Origin: Wenjunlia tyrosinilytica
GTDB taxonomy: Bacteria; Actinomycetota; Actinomycetes; Streptomycetales; Streptomycetaceae
Reading direction: 5' to 3'
Assembly: GCF_014646055.1 (NCBI RefSeq)
Contig: NZ_BMMS01000008.1
Span: 62,001 to 126,000 of the forward strand
DNA length: 64,000 bases
Under the pieces are notes generated by a model. The model did no database searches and had not been told where the DNA came from. It saw nothing but the letters and a program-made list of their open reading frames with translations. Below are positions 35,856-45,070 of this stretch, piece by piece. How positions within the stretch are numbered: position 1 is the first letter of the stretch; each line of letters opens with the position of its first letter. A program made the translations under genes and the position numbers.

Positions 35856-37352
35856 ATGGCGGGCATGACGAGCGTGCGCGAAGACCATGCGGGCCGCCGT
35901 GACGGCCGCGGCCCCGTGCTGCCGACCGCGGAGGACCCCGTCGCCGTGACCGGCAGCGAGGCGCTCGGCGGCCCGCCGGGACGGCGGCTCGTCGTCGGGA
36001 GGGGGTGGTGGACGCCCCTGCGGGTGATGGCCCTCGCCGTCATCGCGATGTTCGCGCTCGGCATGGTGCAGAAGTACCCCTGCTACGACGGGGCGTGGTT
36101 CTTCGGGGCGAACGCGCAGTACACGCACGCCTGCTACTCGGACATCCCGCACCTGTTCCAGGGGCGAGGCTTCGCGGACGGCCTCGTGCCGTACTTCGAC
36201 AAGATCCCCTCGAATGTCTCGGGCGGGATGGACTACCTCGAGTACCCGGTGCTCACGGGCGCGCTGATGCAGCTCGCCGCCTGGTTCACCCCGGACGGGG
36301 GCTCCATCCAGGACCGCGAGCAGGCGTACTGGATGGCGAACGCCTCCCTGCTGATGATCTGCGCCGTCGTCGTGGTCGTGGCCGTGGCGCGCACCCACCG
36401 CAGGCGGCCCTGGGACGCCCTGCTCGTGGCGCTCGCGCCCGCTCTCGCGCTGAACGCCACCATCAACTGGGACCTGCTCGCCGTGGCGCTCACGGCGATC
36501 GCGATGTACCTGTGGTCGCGAGGGAGGACGGGCTGGGCGGGGGTCCTCATCGGGCTCGCCACCGCGGCGAAGCTCTATCCCGTGCTCCTGCTCGGCCCCC
36601 TGCTGGTGCTGTGTCTGAGGGCCGGGCGGATGCGGGACTTCGGCAGGGCGCTGTGGGGGGCCGTCGCGGCATGGGTGGTGGTGAACCTGCCCTTCATCCT
36701 GCTCGCGCCGCAGGGATGGGCGAAGTTCTACACCTTCAGCCAGGAGCGCGGGGAGGACTACGGCTCGTTCTGGCTGATCCTGATGCAGCAGCGGGGGCAG
36801 GCCCTCGACGGGCTCAACACGTACTGCTCGGTGGCGATGCTGGTGATCTGCGCGGCCATCGGCGTGCTGGCCCTGTCCACCCGTCGGCGCCCGCGCTTGG
36901 CTCAACTGGCCTTCCTGGTCGTGGCGGCGTTCGTGCTGACCAACAAGGTGTACTCGCCGCAGTACGTCCTCTGGCTCATCCCCCTGGCCGCCCTCGCGCG
37001 GCCGCGCTGGCGCGACTTCCTGATCTGGCAGGCGGCCGAGGTCATGTACTTCCTCGGCGTGTGGCTGTACCTGGCCAACAACATCGGCGACAAGCACCAG
37101 GGCCTGCCCGAGGGCGGCTACCACGCCGTCATCGCCGTCCACCTGCTCGGCACGCTGTACCTGTGCGCGATGGTCGTGCGCGACATGCTCCACCCGGAAC
37201 ACGACCCGGTCCGCCAGGACGGCACCGACGACCCCTCCGGCGGCCCCCTGGACGGCGCCCGGGACCACTGGACCCTCACCCGTCCCTCCCCGGGCCCCCT
37301 GGAGAAGGCGCAGTACGTCCACTGGGGCACAACCAGTCCGGGCACGGACTAA
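35856..37352 (+). CDS. GT87-type polyprenyl-linked mannosyltransferase-like membrane protein
   Basis: 498 residues with about 10 membrane segments, the first near residues 48-70. It belongs to the GT-C superfamily, glycosyltransferase 87/DUF2029, with an early periplasmic loop carrying acidic residues and the LAPALALNATINWDLLAVAL segment. Such enzymes use polyprenyl-phosphate sugars outside the membrane to build mannosylated glycolipids or wall polymers. The ATG at 35856 is used; 35865 is equally possible. It sits after the PBP, which fits an envelope function. Confidence 0.8.
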   Translation: MAGMTSVREDHAGRRDGRGPVLPTAEDPVAVTGSEALGGPPGRRLVVGRGWWTPLRVMALAVIAMFALGMVQKYPCYDGAWFFGANAQYTHACYSDIPHLFQGRGFADGLVPYFDKIPSNVSGGMDYLEYPVLTGALMQLAAWFTPDGGSIQDREQAYWMANASLLMICAVVVVVAVARTHRRRPWDALLVALAPALALNATINWDLLAVALTAIAMYLWSRGRTGWAGVLIGLATAAKLYPVLLLGPLLVLCLRAGRMRDFGRALWGAVAAWVVVNLPFILLAPQGWAKFYTFSQERGEDYGSFWLILMQQRGQALDGLNTYCSVAMLVICAAIGVLALSTRRRPRLAQLAFLVVAAFVLTNKVYSPQYVLWLIPLAALARPRWRDFLIWQAAEVMYFLGVWLYLANNIGDKHQGLPEGGYHAVIAVHLLGTLYLCAMVVRDMLHPEHDPVRQDGTDDPSGGPLDGARDHWTLTRPSPGPLEKAQYVHWGTTSPGTD

Positions 37353-37423
37353 CCCACCACCCGTTCGAGTGAAGCACCGTATTTAAACCCAATAGAGGGT
37401 GATTTCTGCCTACGTTTCTGTGC

Positions 37424-38314
37424 ATGAACGACAAACCGATCGTCCCTGCACAGCGACGTACGGATGCCATCGACATCAACGATTTCGTCTTCGCGGCGAC
37501 GGGCGCGAGGGTCCGCAGACTGACCCTCCCGGACGGCGAGCACTGGTTCCCGGCCGTCGACCTGTGCAGGAACCTGGGCTACGTCAACACGCGTCAGGCC
37601 GTCCTCGTACACGTCCCGGAGGAGGCGCGGCTGACGCTGGAGACTCTCGCGCGAAGCGTCTACAGGGGAGACACTTCGCACAATCTCGCAGGCCACGGGC
37701 TCAAGAGATCCATGCGCATGGTCAATCTCCAAGGCCTTGTACGACTCGTCAACGGCTCCACCAAGCCCGAGTCCGAACCCTTCAAGCGCTGGGTCACCGA
37801 CGTCATCCTGACCGTCCAGCGTGAAGGCTCCTACTCCCTGCCCGGCAAGCAACCCGCCGACGAGCCCGTGGACCCGGCCCCGACCGATCGCCTCGTGGAC
37901 GCGATCGCTGGACTGGAGCACGCGCATCGCGCGTCCCACCGCACGCTCGACCGAATTGCGGACTCCCTTGCGGCCATCGCCGACCGGATGCCCGTGCCCG
38001 GCACCGCATCTCCCACACCCGTGCCCGTCCCCACCCGCAGGCAGGTGCTTGCCGAGTGGCAGGCGCGGGTGCCGCTCGGTGACGACGCGTGGGCCGTGGC
38101 CGCGTACATCCTCCCGTTGCTCCTGGAGGAGGGGCAGTTGACGGCCTCACTCGAAAGGATCTCGGCGGCGACCGGGCTGCCGCGGCAGCGGGTGAACGCC
38201 TGCCTGGGGATGCTGATGCGCAACGGCTGCATCCGGCAGGCGGGGCTGATCAGTCCTCACGGGGACCCGCTCTACGTTCTCGTCCGGCCGCAGGCCTGGT
38301 TGTCGCAGGCGTAG
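37424..38314 (+). CDS. BRO-N domain protein (phage antirepressor type) with C-terminal helix-turn-helix
   Basis: 296 residues. Residues about 15-130 match the BRO-N/Bro-like fold (FVFAATGARVRRL, HWFPAVDLCRNLGY, FKRWVTDVILTVQREGSY) typical of phage antirepressors. The middle is Pro/Arg-rich. Residues about 205-290 look like a winged helix (LERISAATGLPRQRVNACLGML). A relatively AT-rich upstream stretch (37375-37420, with TATTTAAACCCAATAG) stands out from its neighbours. It may be a domesticated phage regulator; the target is unknown. Confidence 0.8.
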   Translation: MNDKPIVPAQRRTDAIDINDFVFAATGARVRRLTLPDGEHWFPAVDLCRNLGYVNTRQAVLVHVPEEARLTLETLARSVYRGDTSHNLAGHGLKRSMRMVNLQGLVRLVNGSTKPESEPFKRWVTDVILTVQREGSYSLPGKQPADEPVDPAPTDRLVDAIAGLEHAHRASHRTLDRIADSLAAIADRMPVPGTASPTPVPVPTRRQVLAEWQARVPLGDDAWAVAAYILPLLLEEGQLTASLERISAATGLPRQRVNACLGMLMRNGCIRQAGLISPHGDPLYVLVRPQAWLSQA

Positions 38315-38379
38315 CCGACAGGAAGGGGCCGGAGGCCGCGATGGTGCGGTCTCCGGCCTTTTCGCGAGTCAGGGGTGGG

Positions 38380-39417
38380 TCAGGCTCTGCGGTCGACCAG
38401 ACGGTCGAAGTGGGTGGTGGTGTGGCGGAGGTGGGCCACCAGTTCGTCGCCCACGGCCGGGGGGGCCACGTCGGAGGGGAGGTAGAGGATGCTCACCTGC
38501 ATGTGCGGGGGCTCGGCGAACCAGCGTTGCTTGCCGGCCCACACGAACGGCGAGAGGTTCCTGTTCACCGTGGCCAGGCCCGCACGGGCGACGCCCTTCG
38601 CGCGCGGCATCACGCCGTGCATCGCCTTCGGGGCCTCCAGGCCCACACCGTGGGACGTGCCGCCCGCCACGACCACCAGGTGGCCGTCGGAGGACGCCTT
38701 CTGCTGGCGGTAGCCGAAGCGGTCGCCCTTCGAGACGCGGGTGACGTCCAGGACCGCGCCCCGGTACTCCGTCGCCTCGTGGTCGCCCAGCCACAGCCGG
38801 GTGCCGACCCGGGCGCGGAACGTGGTCTGCGGGAACTCCCGCTGCAGCCGCGCCAGTTCGTCCGACTTCACATGGCTGACGAAGACGGTGTGCAGTGGCA
38901 GGCGTGCTCCCCGGAGGCGGTCGATCCACTGCATGACCTCGTCCACCGCGTCCGAGCCGTCGGTGCGGTCGAGCGGCAGGTGGATCGCGAAGCCCTCGAG
39001 CCGCACGTCCTCGATCGCGCTGTGCAGCTTCACCAGGTCGTCCTCGGCGATGCCGTGGCGCTTCATGGAGCTCATGACCTCGACGACGACCCGTGCGCCC
39101 ACGAGCGCGCGCACGCCCTCCACCGACGAGACCGAGCGGATCACCCGGTCCGGCAGCGGGACCGGGTCCTCGCCGAGGCGGTACGGCGTGAGCACGAGCA
39201 GGTCACCGTTGAAGTGGTCCTTGGCCCTGGCGGCCTCGTACGTCGTGCCGACGGCCAGCAGGTTCGCGCCGAACCGCGAAGCCTCCTCCGCCAGCCGCAT
39301 GTTGTCGAAGCCGTAGCCGTTCCCCTTGGCGACGGGAACGAGCCCGGGGAAGGCCTCCAGGACCGCGGACTGGTGTGCCCGCCAGCGGTCGGTGTCGACG
39401 TAGAGCGTGAGCGCCAT
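38380..39417 (-). CDS. Alanine racemase-like PLP-binding protein
   Basis: 345 residues of the fold-type III PLP family. Residues about 29-35 (VAKGNGYG) match the lysine that binds PLP in Alr (VVKANAYG). Later segments (AIHLPLDRTDGSD, VSHVKSDELARL, RVGTRLWLGDH) follow the racemase barrel but with unusual motifs. It is 21 bases downstream of femX with GAGAGGGG before its ATG, so the two form an operon. It may supply or modify an amino acid for the wall bridge. That is inferred only; typical Alr is found elsewhere in streptomycetes. Confidence 0.75.
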   Translation of the reverse strand: MALTLYVDTDRWRAHQSAVLEAFPGLVPVAKGNGYGFDNMRLAEEASRFGANLLAVGTTYEAARAKDHFNGDLLVLTPYRLGEDPVPLPDRVIRSVSSVEGVRALVGARVVVEVMSSMKRHGIAEDDLVKLHSAIEDVRLEGFAIHLPLDRTDGSDAVDEVMQWIDRLRGARLPLHTVFVSHVKSDELARLQREFPQTTFRARVGTRLWLGDHEATEYRGAVLDVTRVSKGDRFGYRQQKASSDGHLVVVAGGTSHGVGLEAPKAMHGVMPRAKGVARAGLATVNRNLSPFVWAGKQRWFAEPPHMQVSILYLPSDVAPPAVGDELVAHLRHTTTHFDRLVDRRA

Positions 39418-39438
39418 GGCTGTTGGAACCCCTCTCGT

Positions 39439-40557
39439 TTAGCGGCGCGACATGTAGATGTCGAGTGCCTTGTGGAGCAGCTTGTTGAGGGGGAAGTCCC
39501 ACTCGCCGATGTACTCGGCGGCCTGTCCGCCCGTGCCCAGTTTGAACTGGATCAGCCCGAAGAGGTGGTCCTCCTCGTCCAGGCTGTCCCCGATGCCCCG
39601 CAGGTCGTACACGGTGCCACCGAGCGCGTAGGCGTCGCGCAGCATCCGCCACTGGATGGCGTTGCTCGGGCGGACCTCCCGCTTGTGGTTGGCGGAGGCG
39701 CCGTAGGAGTACCAGACGTGCCCGCCGACGGTCAGCATGGTCGTGGCCGCGAGCGCCTCGCCCTCGTGCACGGCCAGGTACAGGCGCATGCGGTTGGGGT
39801 CCTCGGCGGTCAACGCGTTCCACATCCGCTGGAAGTAGCTCAGGGGCCGCGGGCGGAAGCCGTCGCGCTCCGCGGTGACCACATAGAGGTCGTGGAAGAT
39901 CTTCAGCTCGTCGTACCCGCCCTGGTAGACCTCGACGCCGGCCTTCTCGGCCTTCTTGATGTTGCGCCGCCAGAGCTGGTTGAAGCCCTTGTGCACGTCG
40001 TCCAGGCTGCGGCCCTCCAGCGGCACCTGGAACACATACCGGGGCTGCACGTCGCCGAAGCCCGCCCCGCCGTCCTCGCCCTGCTGCCAGCCCATGCGGC
40101 GCAGCCGGTCCGACACCTCGAAGGCGCGCGGCTCGATGAAGGTGGCCTCGACGTCCCGCAGCCGCTTCGCCTGCTTGCCCGCGATGGCTTCCTTGATCAC
40201 GGGGGCGTCCCAGCGCCGGATGACGACCGGCGGGCCCATCTTGACCGAGAAGGCGCCCACCGACTTCAGATGGGCGAGCATGGGCTTCATCCACTGCTCG
40301 AGATTGGGGTCGAACCAGTTGATGACCGGGCCCTCGGGCATGTAGGCGAGGTACCGCTTGACCTTGGGGAGCTGCCGGTAGAGCACGAGAGCCGTGCCGA
40401 CGAGCTGCCCGCCCTGGTCGAACCACCCGAGGCTCTCCGAGCGCCATTCGGCCTTCACATCGGCCCATGCCGGCACCTGCATGTGGCTCGCGGAGGGCAG
40501 GCTCCGGATGAAGGCCAGGTGCTCCTCGCGGCTGATGGTCCTCAGGCTCAGGGTCAT
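39439..40557 (-). CDS. femX: FemX-like lipid II peptidyl aminoacyltransferase
   Basis: 372 residues of the FemAB family: two GNAT-like subdomains with RYLAYMPEGPVINW, the C-terminal region SNAIQWRMLRDAYALGGTVYDLRGI and GLIQFKLGTGGQAAEYIGEWD. These enzymes add bridge amino acids to lipid II from aminoacyl-tRNA. In S. coelicolor FemX adds the glycine of the LL-Dap-Gly bridge. The ATG at 40557 has GAGGAG upstream. It is co-transcribed with the racemase-like gene. Confidence 0.9.
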   Translation of the reverse strand: MTLSLRTISREEHLAFIRSLPSASHMQVPAWADVKAEWRSESLGWFDQGGQLVGTALVLYRQLPKVKRYLAYMPEGPVINWFDPNLEQWMKPMLAHLKSVGAFSVKMGPPVVIRRWDAPVIKEAIAGKQAKRLRDVEATFIEPRAFEVSDRLRRMGWQQGEDGGAGFGDVQPRYVFQVPLEGRSLDDVHKGFNQLWRRNIKKAEKAGVEVYQGGYDELKIFHDLYVVTAERDGFRPRPLSYFQRMWNALTAEDPNRMRLYLAVHEGEALAATTMLTVGGHVWYSYGASANHKREVRPSNAIQWRMLRDAYALGGTVYDLRGIGDSLDEEDHLFGLIQFKLGTGGQAAEYIGEWDFPLNKLLHKALDIYMSRR

Positions 40558-40617
40558 GCGCGGCGCTCCTCGGGGGCTGCAAGGCTGTCGCGTCGCAGCC
40601 TACTGCGCCGGGCGGGG

Positions 40618-40654
40618 CTCGGGGCCTGCCGCCGTAGGGGCGGCAGGCCCCGAG
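40618..40654 (-). terminator. Terminator after the small membrane protein gene
   Basis: A perfect 16-bp stem CTCGGGGCCTGCCGCC with its complement and a short loop, between the 40737 stop and the femX start. Confidence 0.82.
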
Positions 40655-40736
40655 ACACCGGATCCCGGCCGTACGGCCCCCCGCGCGGCTCACGGTGCCG
40701 GGCGGGGGTGCCGTCGCTCGGGGATCCCTCCGCGGC

Positions 40737-41045
40737 TCAGCCGATCACCCCGCCCCACAGGCCTCCGTGCGCCAACCCGAGGTAGAGGCCCACCGCCGAC
40801 GCGCCCAGACCGAGGATGGCCACGAAGCGCTCCGCCGTCGTCGCGGAGATCATCTGCGCCCACAGGCCCGTGCAGACCCCGATCAGGCCGGTCCACGAAC
40901 TCAGCAGGTGCAGTCCGGGCCAGATCGAGGTGATGGCCGCGATCAGTCCGAGCAGGGCCGTGACCGCGGCGAAGCCGTTCTCCACCGGATGGGCCTTGCC
41001 GTCGGTGTTCAGAGTCAGCGGGATGTTCCGGAACGTCTGTGCCAT
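40737..41045 (-). CDS. Conserved small membrane protein, unknown function
   Basis: 102 residues beginning MAQTFRNIPLTLNTDGKAHP, with about three membrane segments (residues about 22-42, 45-65, 75-95). No enzyme motif is seen. The ATG at 41045 has GGAGG six bases upstream. It lies between femX and rpsF on the opposite strand from the ribosomal genes. The frame is open further upstream to 41327, but that part is a shadow of the rpsF leader. Confidence 0.75.
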   Translation of the reverse strand: MAQTFRNIPLTLNTDGKAHPVENGFAAVTALLGLIAAITSIWPGLHLLSSWTGLIGVCTGLWAQMISATTAERFVAILGLGASAVGLYLGLAHGGLWGGVIG

Positions 41046-41384
41046 AGGGCACCTCCGAGATGGACAGAGGGTGCCGGGCGGGCTGCGCACCGTAACGGGT
41101 CCACCCACCCGATGTGTACAGATTGCGCGGGTTGGCGGGCGGATTTCAAGAGGCCGAACGAGTGCGGGTAGTCTGTTACGTCTGCACCGGTGTCCGCGCC
41201 GGTCCACGAGCACATTCCGAGCCTTGGCCCCGATGCGAGCTCGACTCGAAGCCCGAGTCATCCGAGCCCGGATCACGGAGCCGAGGCCCGTTGTCAGTGG
41301 GCCGCAGTACCGTTGCCGACGCAACACAACCCTCCTGCCACGGAGAGACCGTGGCCGCTGAGTCCAGAGGAGGTGGGTTCACGC

Positions 41385-41675
41385 ATGCGTCACTACGAGC
41401 TGATGGTCATCCTCGACCCGGATCTCGAGGAGCGGGCCGTTTCCCCGCTGATCGAGAACTTCCTTTCCGTCGTCCGCAACGGCGGCGGCAAGGTGGAGAA
41501 GGTCGACACGTGGGGCCGTCGTCGCCTGGCGTACGAGATCAAGAAGAAGCCCGAGGGCATCTACTCGGTCATCGACCTCAACGCAGCACCCGAGGTCGTC
41601 AAGGAGCTCGACCGGCAGCTCAATCTGAACGAGTCGGTGCTCCGGACCAAGGTCCTCCGCCCGGACATGCACTGA
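41385..41675 (+). CDS. rpsF: 30S ribosomal protein S6
   Basis: 96 residues, [17 protein letters not shown]...[11 protein letters not shown], a clear S6. The ATG at 41385 follows GAGGAGG by 11 bases. A 339-base leader (41046-41384) precedes it and must hold its promoter; TAGTCT at 41169-41174 is a candidate -10. It heads the rpsF-ssb-rpsR-rplI operon. Confidence 0.96.
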   Translation: MRHYELMVILDPDLEERAVSPLIENFLSVVRNGGGKVEKVDTWGRRRLAYEIKKKPEGIYSVIDLNAAPEVVKELDRQLNLNESVLRTKVLRPDMH

Positions 41676-41758
41676 GCCTGAGCGCTCAGTCAGTACCGGG
41701 TTCCGAGTAGCAGTACAGCCGAGACACCCGAGCACACCCGCCGAGAGGTCACCAAACC

Positions 41759-42340
41759 ATGGCAGGCGAGACCGTCATCACCGTCGTCGGAAACCTCACC
41801 GACGATCCCGAGCTGCGCTTCACCCCGAGCGGTGCGGCCGTCGCGAACTTCACGATCGCGTCGACCCCGCGCACGTTCGACCGTCAGACAAACGAGTGGA
41901 AGGACGGCGACGCGCTGTTCCTGCGCTGCTCGATCTGGCGGCAGGCCGCGGAGAACGTGGCCGAGTCGCTGCAGCGCGGGATGCGCGTGGTCGCCCAGGG
42001 GCGCCTGCGGCAGCGTTCGTACGAAACCCAGCAGGGTGAGAAGCGGACCGTCGTGGAGCTCGAGGTCGACGAGATCGGTCCCTCGCTGCGTTACGCCAGC
42101 GCCAAGGTCACCAAGACCGGTGGCCGCGGCCAGGGCGGTGGCGGAGGTTTCGGCGGTGGCGGTGGCGGCCAGCAGGGCGGCGGCTGGGGCGGCAACGCTC
42201 CCGGCGGCGCCCCGCAGCAGGGTGGCGCTCCGGCCGACGACCCGTGGGCGACGGGGGCTCCTGCCTCCGGCGGCCAGGGCGGCGGCAACTGGGGTGGCAA
42301 CCAGTCCGGCGGCGGCTACTCGGACGAACCGCCCTTCTAG
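41759..42340 (+). CDS. ssb: Single-stranded DNA-binding protein
   Basis: 193 residues. An OB fold (about 1-115, [25 protein letters not shown]) binds ssDNA. A Gly-rich flexible linker (about 122-185) leads to the tip SDEPPF, the conserved acidic tail that docks replication and repair partners. Gene order rpsF-ssb-rpsR-rplI is standard in bacteria. Length and motifs are normal for the main SsbA. Confidence 0.95.
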   Translation: MAGETVITVVGNLTDDPELRFTPSGAAVANFTIASTPRTFDRQTNEWKDGDALFLRCSIWRQAAENVAESLQRGMRVVAQGRLRQRSYETQQGEKRTVVELEVDEIGPSLRYASAKVTKTGGRGQGGGGGFGGGGGGQQGGGWGGNAPGGAPQQGGAPADDPWATGAPASGGQGGGNWGGNQSGGGYSDEPPF

Positions 42341-42421
42341 TCCCGGGCGGGCGGCCTTCACGGCCGTCCTCGCAGGGACGGGGCGAATCCCCCACTTCTT
42401 GATCCCGTTTGGAGAGGCACA

Positions 42422-42658
42422 ATGGCGAAGCCGCCCGTGCGCAAGCCGAAGAAGAAGGTTTGCGTGTTCTGCAAGGAGAAGATCTCCTACGTCGACTACA
42501 AGGACACGAACCTGCTGCGGAAGTTCATTTCCGACCGCGGCAAGATCCGTGCCCGCCGGGTCACCGGCAACTGCACCCAGCACCAGCGCGACGTCGCCAC
42601 GGCTGTGAAGAACAGCCGTGAGATGGCGCTGCTGCCCTACACCTCGACTGCTCGCTGA
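42422..42658 (+). CDS. rpsR: 30S ribosomal protein S18 (Cys-containing form)
   Basis: 78 residues with VCVFCKEK and NCTQH, so it carries the cysteines of the zinc-binding (C+) form of S18. Streptomycetes often have a second, Cys-free paralogue in a zinc-regulated cluster. It lies between ssb and rplI with a GGAGAGGC site upstream. Confidence 0.95.
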   Translation: MAKPPVRKPKKKVCVFCKEKISYVDYKDTNLLRKFISDRGKIRARRVTGNCTQHQRDVATAVKNSREMALLPYTSTAR

Positions 42659-42675
42659 GAGAGGGTGACCGAAGC

Positions 42676-43122
42676 ATGAAGATCATCCTCACCAACGAGG
42701 TCAGCGGCCTCGGTGCCGCCGGCGACGTCGTCGAGGTCAAGGACGGCTACGCCCGCAACTACCTGGTCCCGCGCGGTTTCGCGATCCGCTGGACCAAGGG
42801 TGGCGAGAAGGACGTCGAGCAGATCCGCCGCGCCCGCCGGGTGCGCGAGATCCAGACCCTCGACGACGCCAACACCGTCAAGACGCAGCTGCAGGGCGTG
42901 AAGGTGCGCCTGCAGACCCGCGCCGGTGACACCGGCCGCCTGTTCGGCTCCGTCACCCCGGCCGACATCGCCCAGGCGATCAAGTCCGCCGGTGGTCCGG
43001 ACGTGGACAAGCGCCGTATCGAGCTGGACTCGCCGATCAAGACGGTCGGCGCGCACCAGTTCACCGTGCGCCTGCACCCCGAGGTCTCCGCGAAGCTCGA
43101 CCTCGAGGTCGTCTCCGCCTGA
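42676..43122 (+). CDS. rplI: 50S ribosomal protein L9
   Basis: 148 residues: N-terminal domain [30 protein letters not shown], a connecting helix, and a C-terminal domain with [12 protein letters not shown]. It ends the rpsF operon, 17 bases after rpsR and before a strong terminator. Confidence 0.96.
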   Translation: MKIILTNEVSGLGAAGDVVEVKDGYARNYLVPRGFAIRWTKGGEKDVEQIRRARRVREIQTLDDANTVKTQLQGVKVRLQTRAGDTGRLFGSVTPADIAQAIKSAGGPDVDKRRIELDSPIKTVGAHQFTVRLHPEVSAKLDLEVVSA

Positions 43123-43151
43123 CCCGGGGTCATGGCTGTCGCCGTGGTTGA

Positions 43152-43192
43152 CGAAGGGCCGGGACCCCCGTTCTGGGGGTCCCGGCCCTTCG
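43152..43192 (+). terminator. Terminator of the rpsF-ssb-rpsR-rplI operon
   Basis: A perfect 18-bp stem CGAAGGGCCGGGACCCCC with its complement and a 5-base loop, 30 bases after rplI. Confidence 0.9.
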
Positions 43193-43293
43193 CCGTTGCC
43201 GCTGCCGATTCGCCGGGGTGCCGCCGCCGCTGAAACGGACCCGCGGACCCGCGGCTCGGGGGCGCGGGGGCGCGGGGCTCGGGTGCGCAGGCG

Positions 43294-44625
43294 CTACGCC
43301 CGCACCGCACCCGTCACGATCCACTTGCCCGAGCGCGTCCTCGCCCACAGGAACGCCATCCGGGTCGCCATGAACAGCCCCATCGCGCACCACAGCGCGG
43401 TCAGTCCGCCCCCGAGGGCGGGCACGGCCAGGGCGGCCGGCAGGAAGACGGCGAAGGTGCCGAGCATCGCCCAGGCCAGGTAGGGCCCGTCACCGGCGCC
43501 CATCAGTACCCCGTCGAGCACGAAGACGATCCCGCAGACCGGCTCGGTCACCGCCACCACCAGCAGTGCCGCCGTCAACTGGTCGCGCACCGCCTGGTCG
43601 GAGGTGAACGGAGGGATGAACAACGGCCGGGCGGCCACCACCACAAGCCCCAGGACCACTCCCGAGGCGATGCCCCACTGCACCATGCGGCGGCAGGCCG
43701 CCCGAGCGCCGTCGGCGTCGCCCGCCCCCAGGTAGCGGCCGATGATCGCCTGCCCGGCGATGGCTATCGCGTCGAGCGCGAAGGCCAGCAGGCTCCACAG
43801 GGTGAGGATGATCTGGTGCGCGGCCACCTCGACGTCCCCGAGCCTCGCGGCCACGGCGGTGGCGACCATCAGGATGGCACGCAGGCTGAGTGTGCGCACC
43901 AGAAGGGGAACTCCCGCGGTGGCGCCGGCCTTTATCCCGGCGAGGTCCGGCCTGAGCTCCGCTCCGTACCGGTGGGCGCCGCGCACCACGACGACGAGGT
44001 AGGCCGCGGCCATGCCCCATTGGGCGATGACCGTGCCCCACGCGGAACCGGCCACGCCCAGGTGGGCCCCGTAGACGAGTCCGGCGTTGAGTCCCGCGTT
44101 GGCCGTGAAGCCCGCGACGGCGACGACGAGCGGGGTGCGGGTGTCCTGGAGGCCGCGCAGCACCCCTGTGGCGGCGAGCACCACGAGCATGGCGGGGATC
44201 CCCAGGGAGCTGATCCGCAGATACGTTCCGGCATAGGGCGCCGCGGTAGCCGACGCCCCGAACAGGTCCACGATCGCGGGCGCCGCCGGCAGGGTCACCG
44301 CGATGACCACACCACCGAGCAGGACGGCGAGCCAGATGCCGTCCATGCCCTGGCGGATCGCCGACGGGAGGTCACCTGCGCCGACGCGGCGGGCGACGGC
44401 CGCGGTGGTGGCGTAGGCGAGGAAGACGAAGACATTGACGGCCGTGGCGAGCAGGGCGGCCGCGACACCGAGTCCGGCCAGCTGAGCGGTGCCGAGGTGG
44501 CCGACGACGGCGCTGTCGACCATGACGAACAGGGGCTCGGCGACCAGTGCGCCGAAGGCGGGCAGGGCGAGCGCGACGATCTCTCGGTCATGGCGTCGCG
44601 CGGGTCTGGTGGCGGCTTCGGGCAT
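43294..44625 (-). CDS. MATE family efflux transporter (DinF-like)
   Basis: 443 residues with about 12 membrane helices in two repeated MatE halves; EPLFVMVDSAVVGHLGTAQLAGLG (first part of half one) is typical of DinF/NorM-type exporters. It likely exports cationic or organic compounds using a cation gradient. The ATG at 44625 is used; an upstream frame to 44661 is less likely. It is convergent with rplI. Confidence 0.85.
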   Translation of the reverse strand: MPEAATRPARRHDREIVALALPAFGALVAEPLFVMVDSAVVGHLGTAQLAGLGVAAALLATAVNVFVFLAYATTAAVARRVGAGDLPSAIRQGMDGIWLAVLLGGVVIAVTLPAAPAIVDLFGASATAAPYAGTYLRISSLGIPAMLVVLAATGVLRGLQDTRTPLVVAVAGFTANAGLNAGLVYGAHLGVAGSAWGTVIAQWGMAAAYLVVVVRGAHRYGAELRPDLAGIKAGATAGVPLLVRTLSLRAILMVATAVAARLGDVEVAAHQIILTLWSLLAFALDAIAIAGQAIIGRYLGAGDADGARAACRRMVQWGIASGVVLGLVVVAARPLFIPPFTSDQAVRDQLTAALLVVAVTEPVCGIVFVLDGVLMGAGDGPYLAWAMLGTFAVFLPAALAVPALGGGLTALWCAMGLFMATRMAFLWARTRSGKWIVTGAVRA

Positions 44626-44812
44626 GCGCTTACCGTAGTCGTCCACAGGTAATAGGTGCAAGCCACTTTGGTCTATTACTTTGCTGACTGTGGGGTGATG
44701 GACTGCGCACCGTTTGTCGTGATCTTGGTCGCACCTGAGAAGTTTTTCTCCTGCACAGGCGGTGGATGGAGAATCCGCAGGTCACAGCCTCAAGTGGCGG
44801 TTGATTGTCTGG

Positions 44813-44935
44813 TTATCCACAGCGTCTTCCCCCGGCCTGTACACAGGTTGGGGCAGCTTCTCCACAGAGTTGGCCCCGTCGTCCACATGGCCTGTGGATA
44901 ACCATCTTGGCTGACGGTGCCGACGGCCCTAGCGT
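44813..44935 (+). promoter_or_regulatory. DnaA-box cluster and predicted dnaB promoter
   Basis: The 445-base MATE-dnaB gap holds TTATCCACA (44813-44821), TTCTCCACA (44858-44866), TCGTCCACA (44879-44887) and TGTGGATAA (44893-44901, minus-strand TTATCCACA). The first and last are perfect E. coli-type boxes. Six bases later comes a promoter-like TTGGCT (44907-44912), a 17-base spacer and TAGCGT (44930-44935). DnaA may bind here and affect dnaB. Short AT-rich tracts lie at 44675-44755. Confidence 0.7.
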
Positions 44936-45070
44936 TGGGCGTCGCGCGACGACTCGACCGACGCGCCGGACGCGGAGTCGGGACCCCTTTTTGTCACAGC
45001 CGTGCCGTAAGAAAGAGGGGCGCAGTTCTGGCATTTCGGTCCGCGGCGCGGACGGGGAGGAGGTGGCGGG

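Noticed and set aside
33185-36064. 959-codon minus-strand open frame opposite the PBP gene
   Set aside because: It is an antisense shadow; the PBP motifs on the plus strand are complete.
44656-44901. 81-codon ORF in the MATE-dnaB gap
   Set aside because: It overlaps the DnaA boxes, has no ribosome site and unusual composition.
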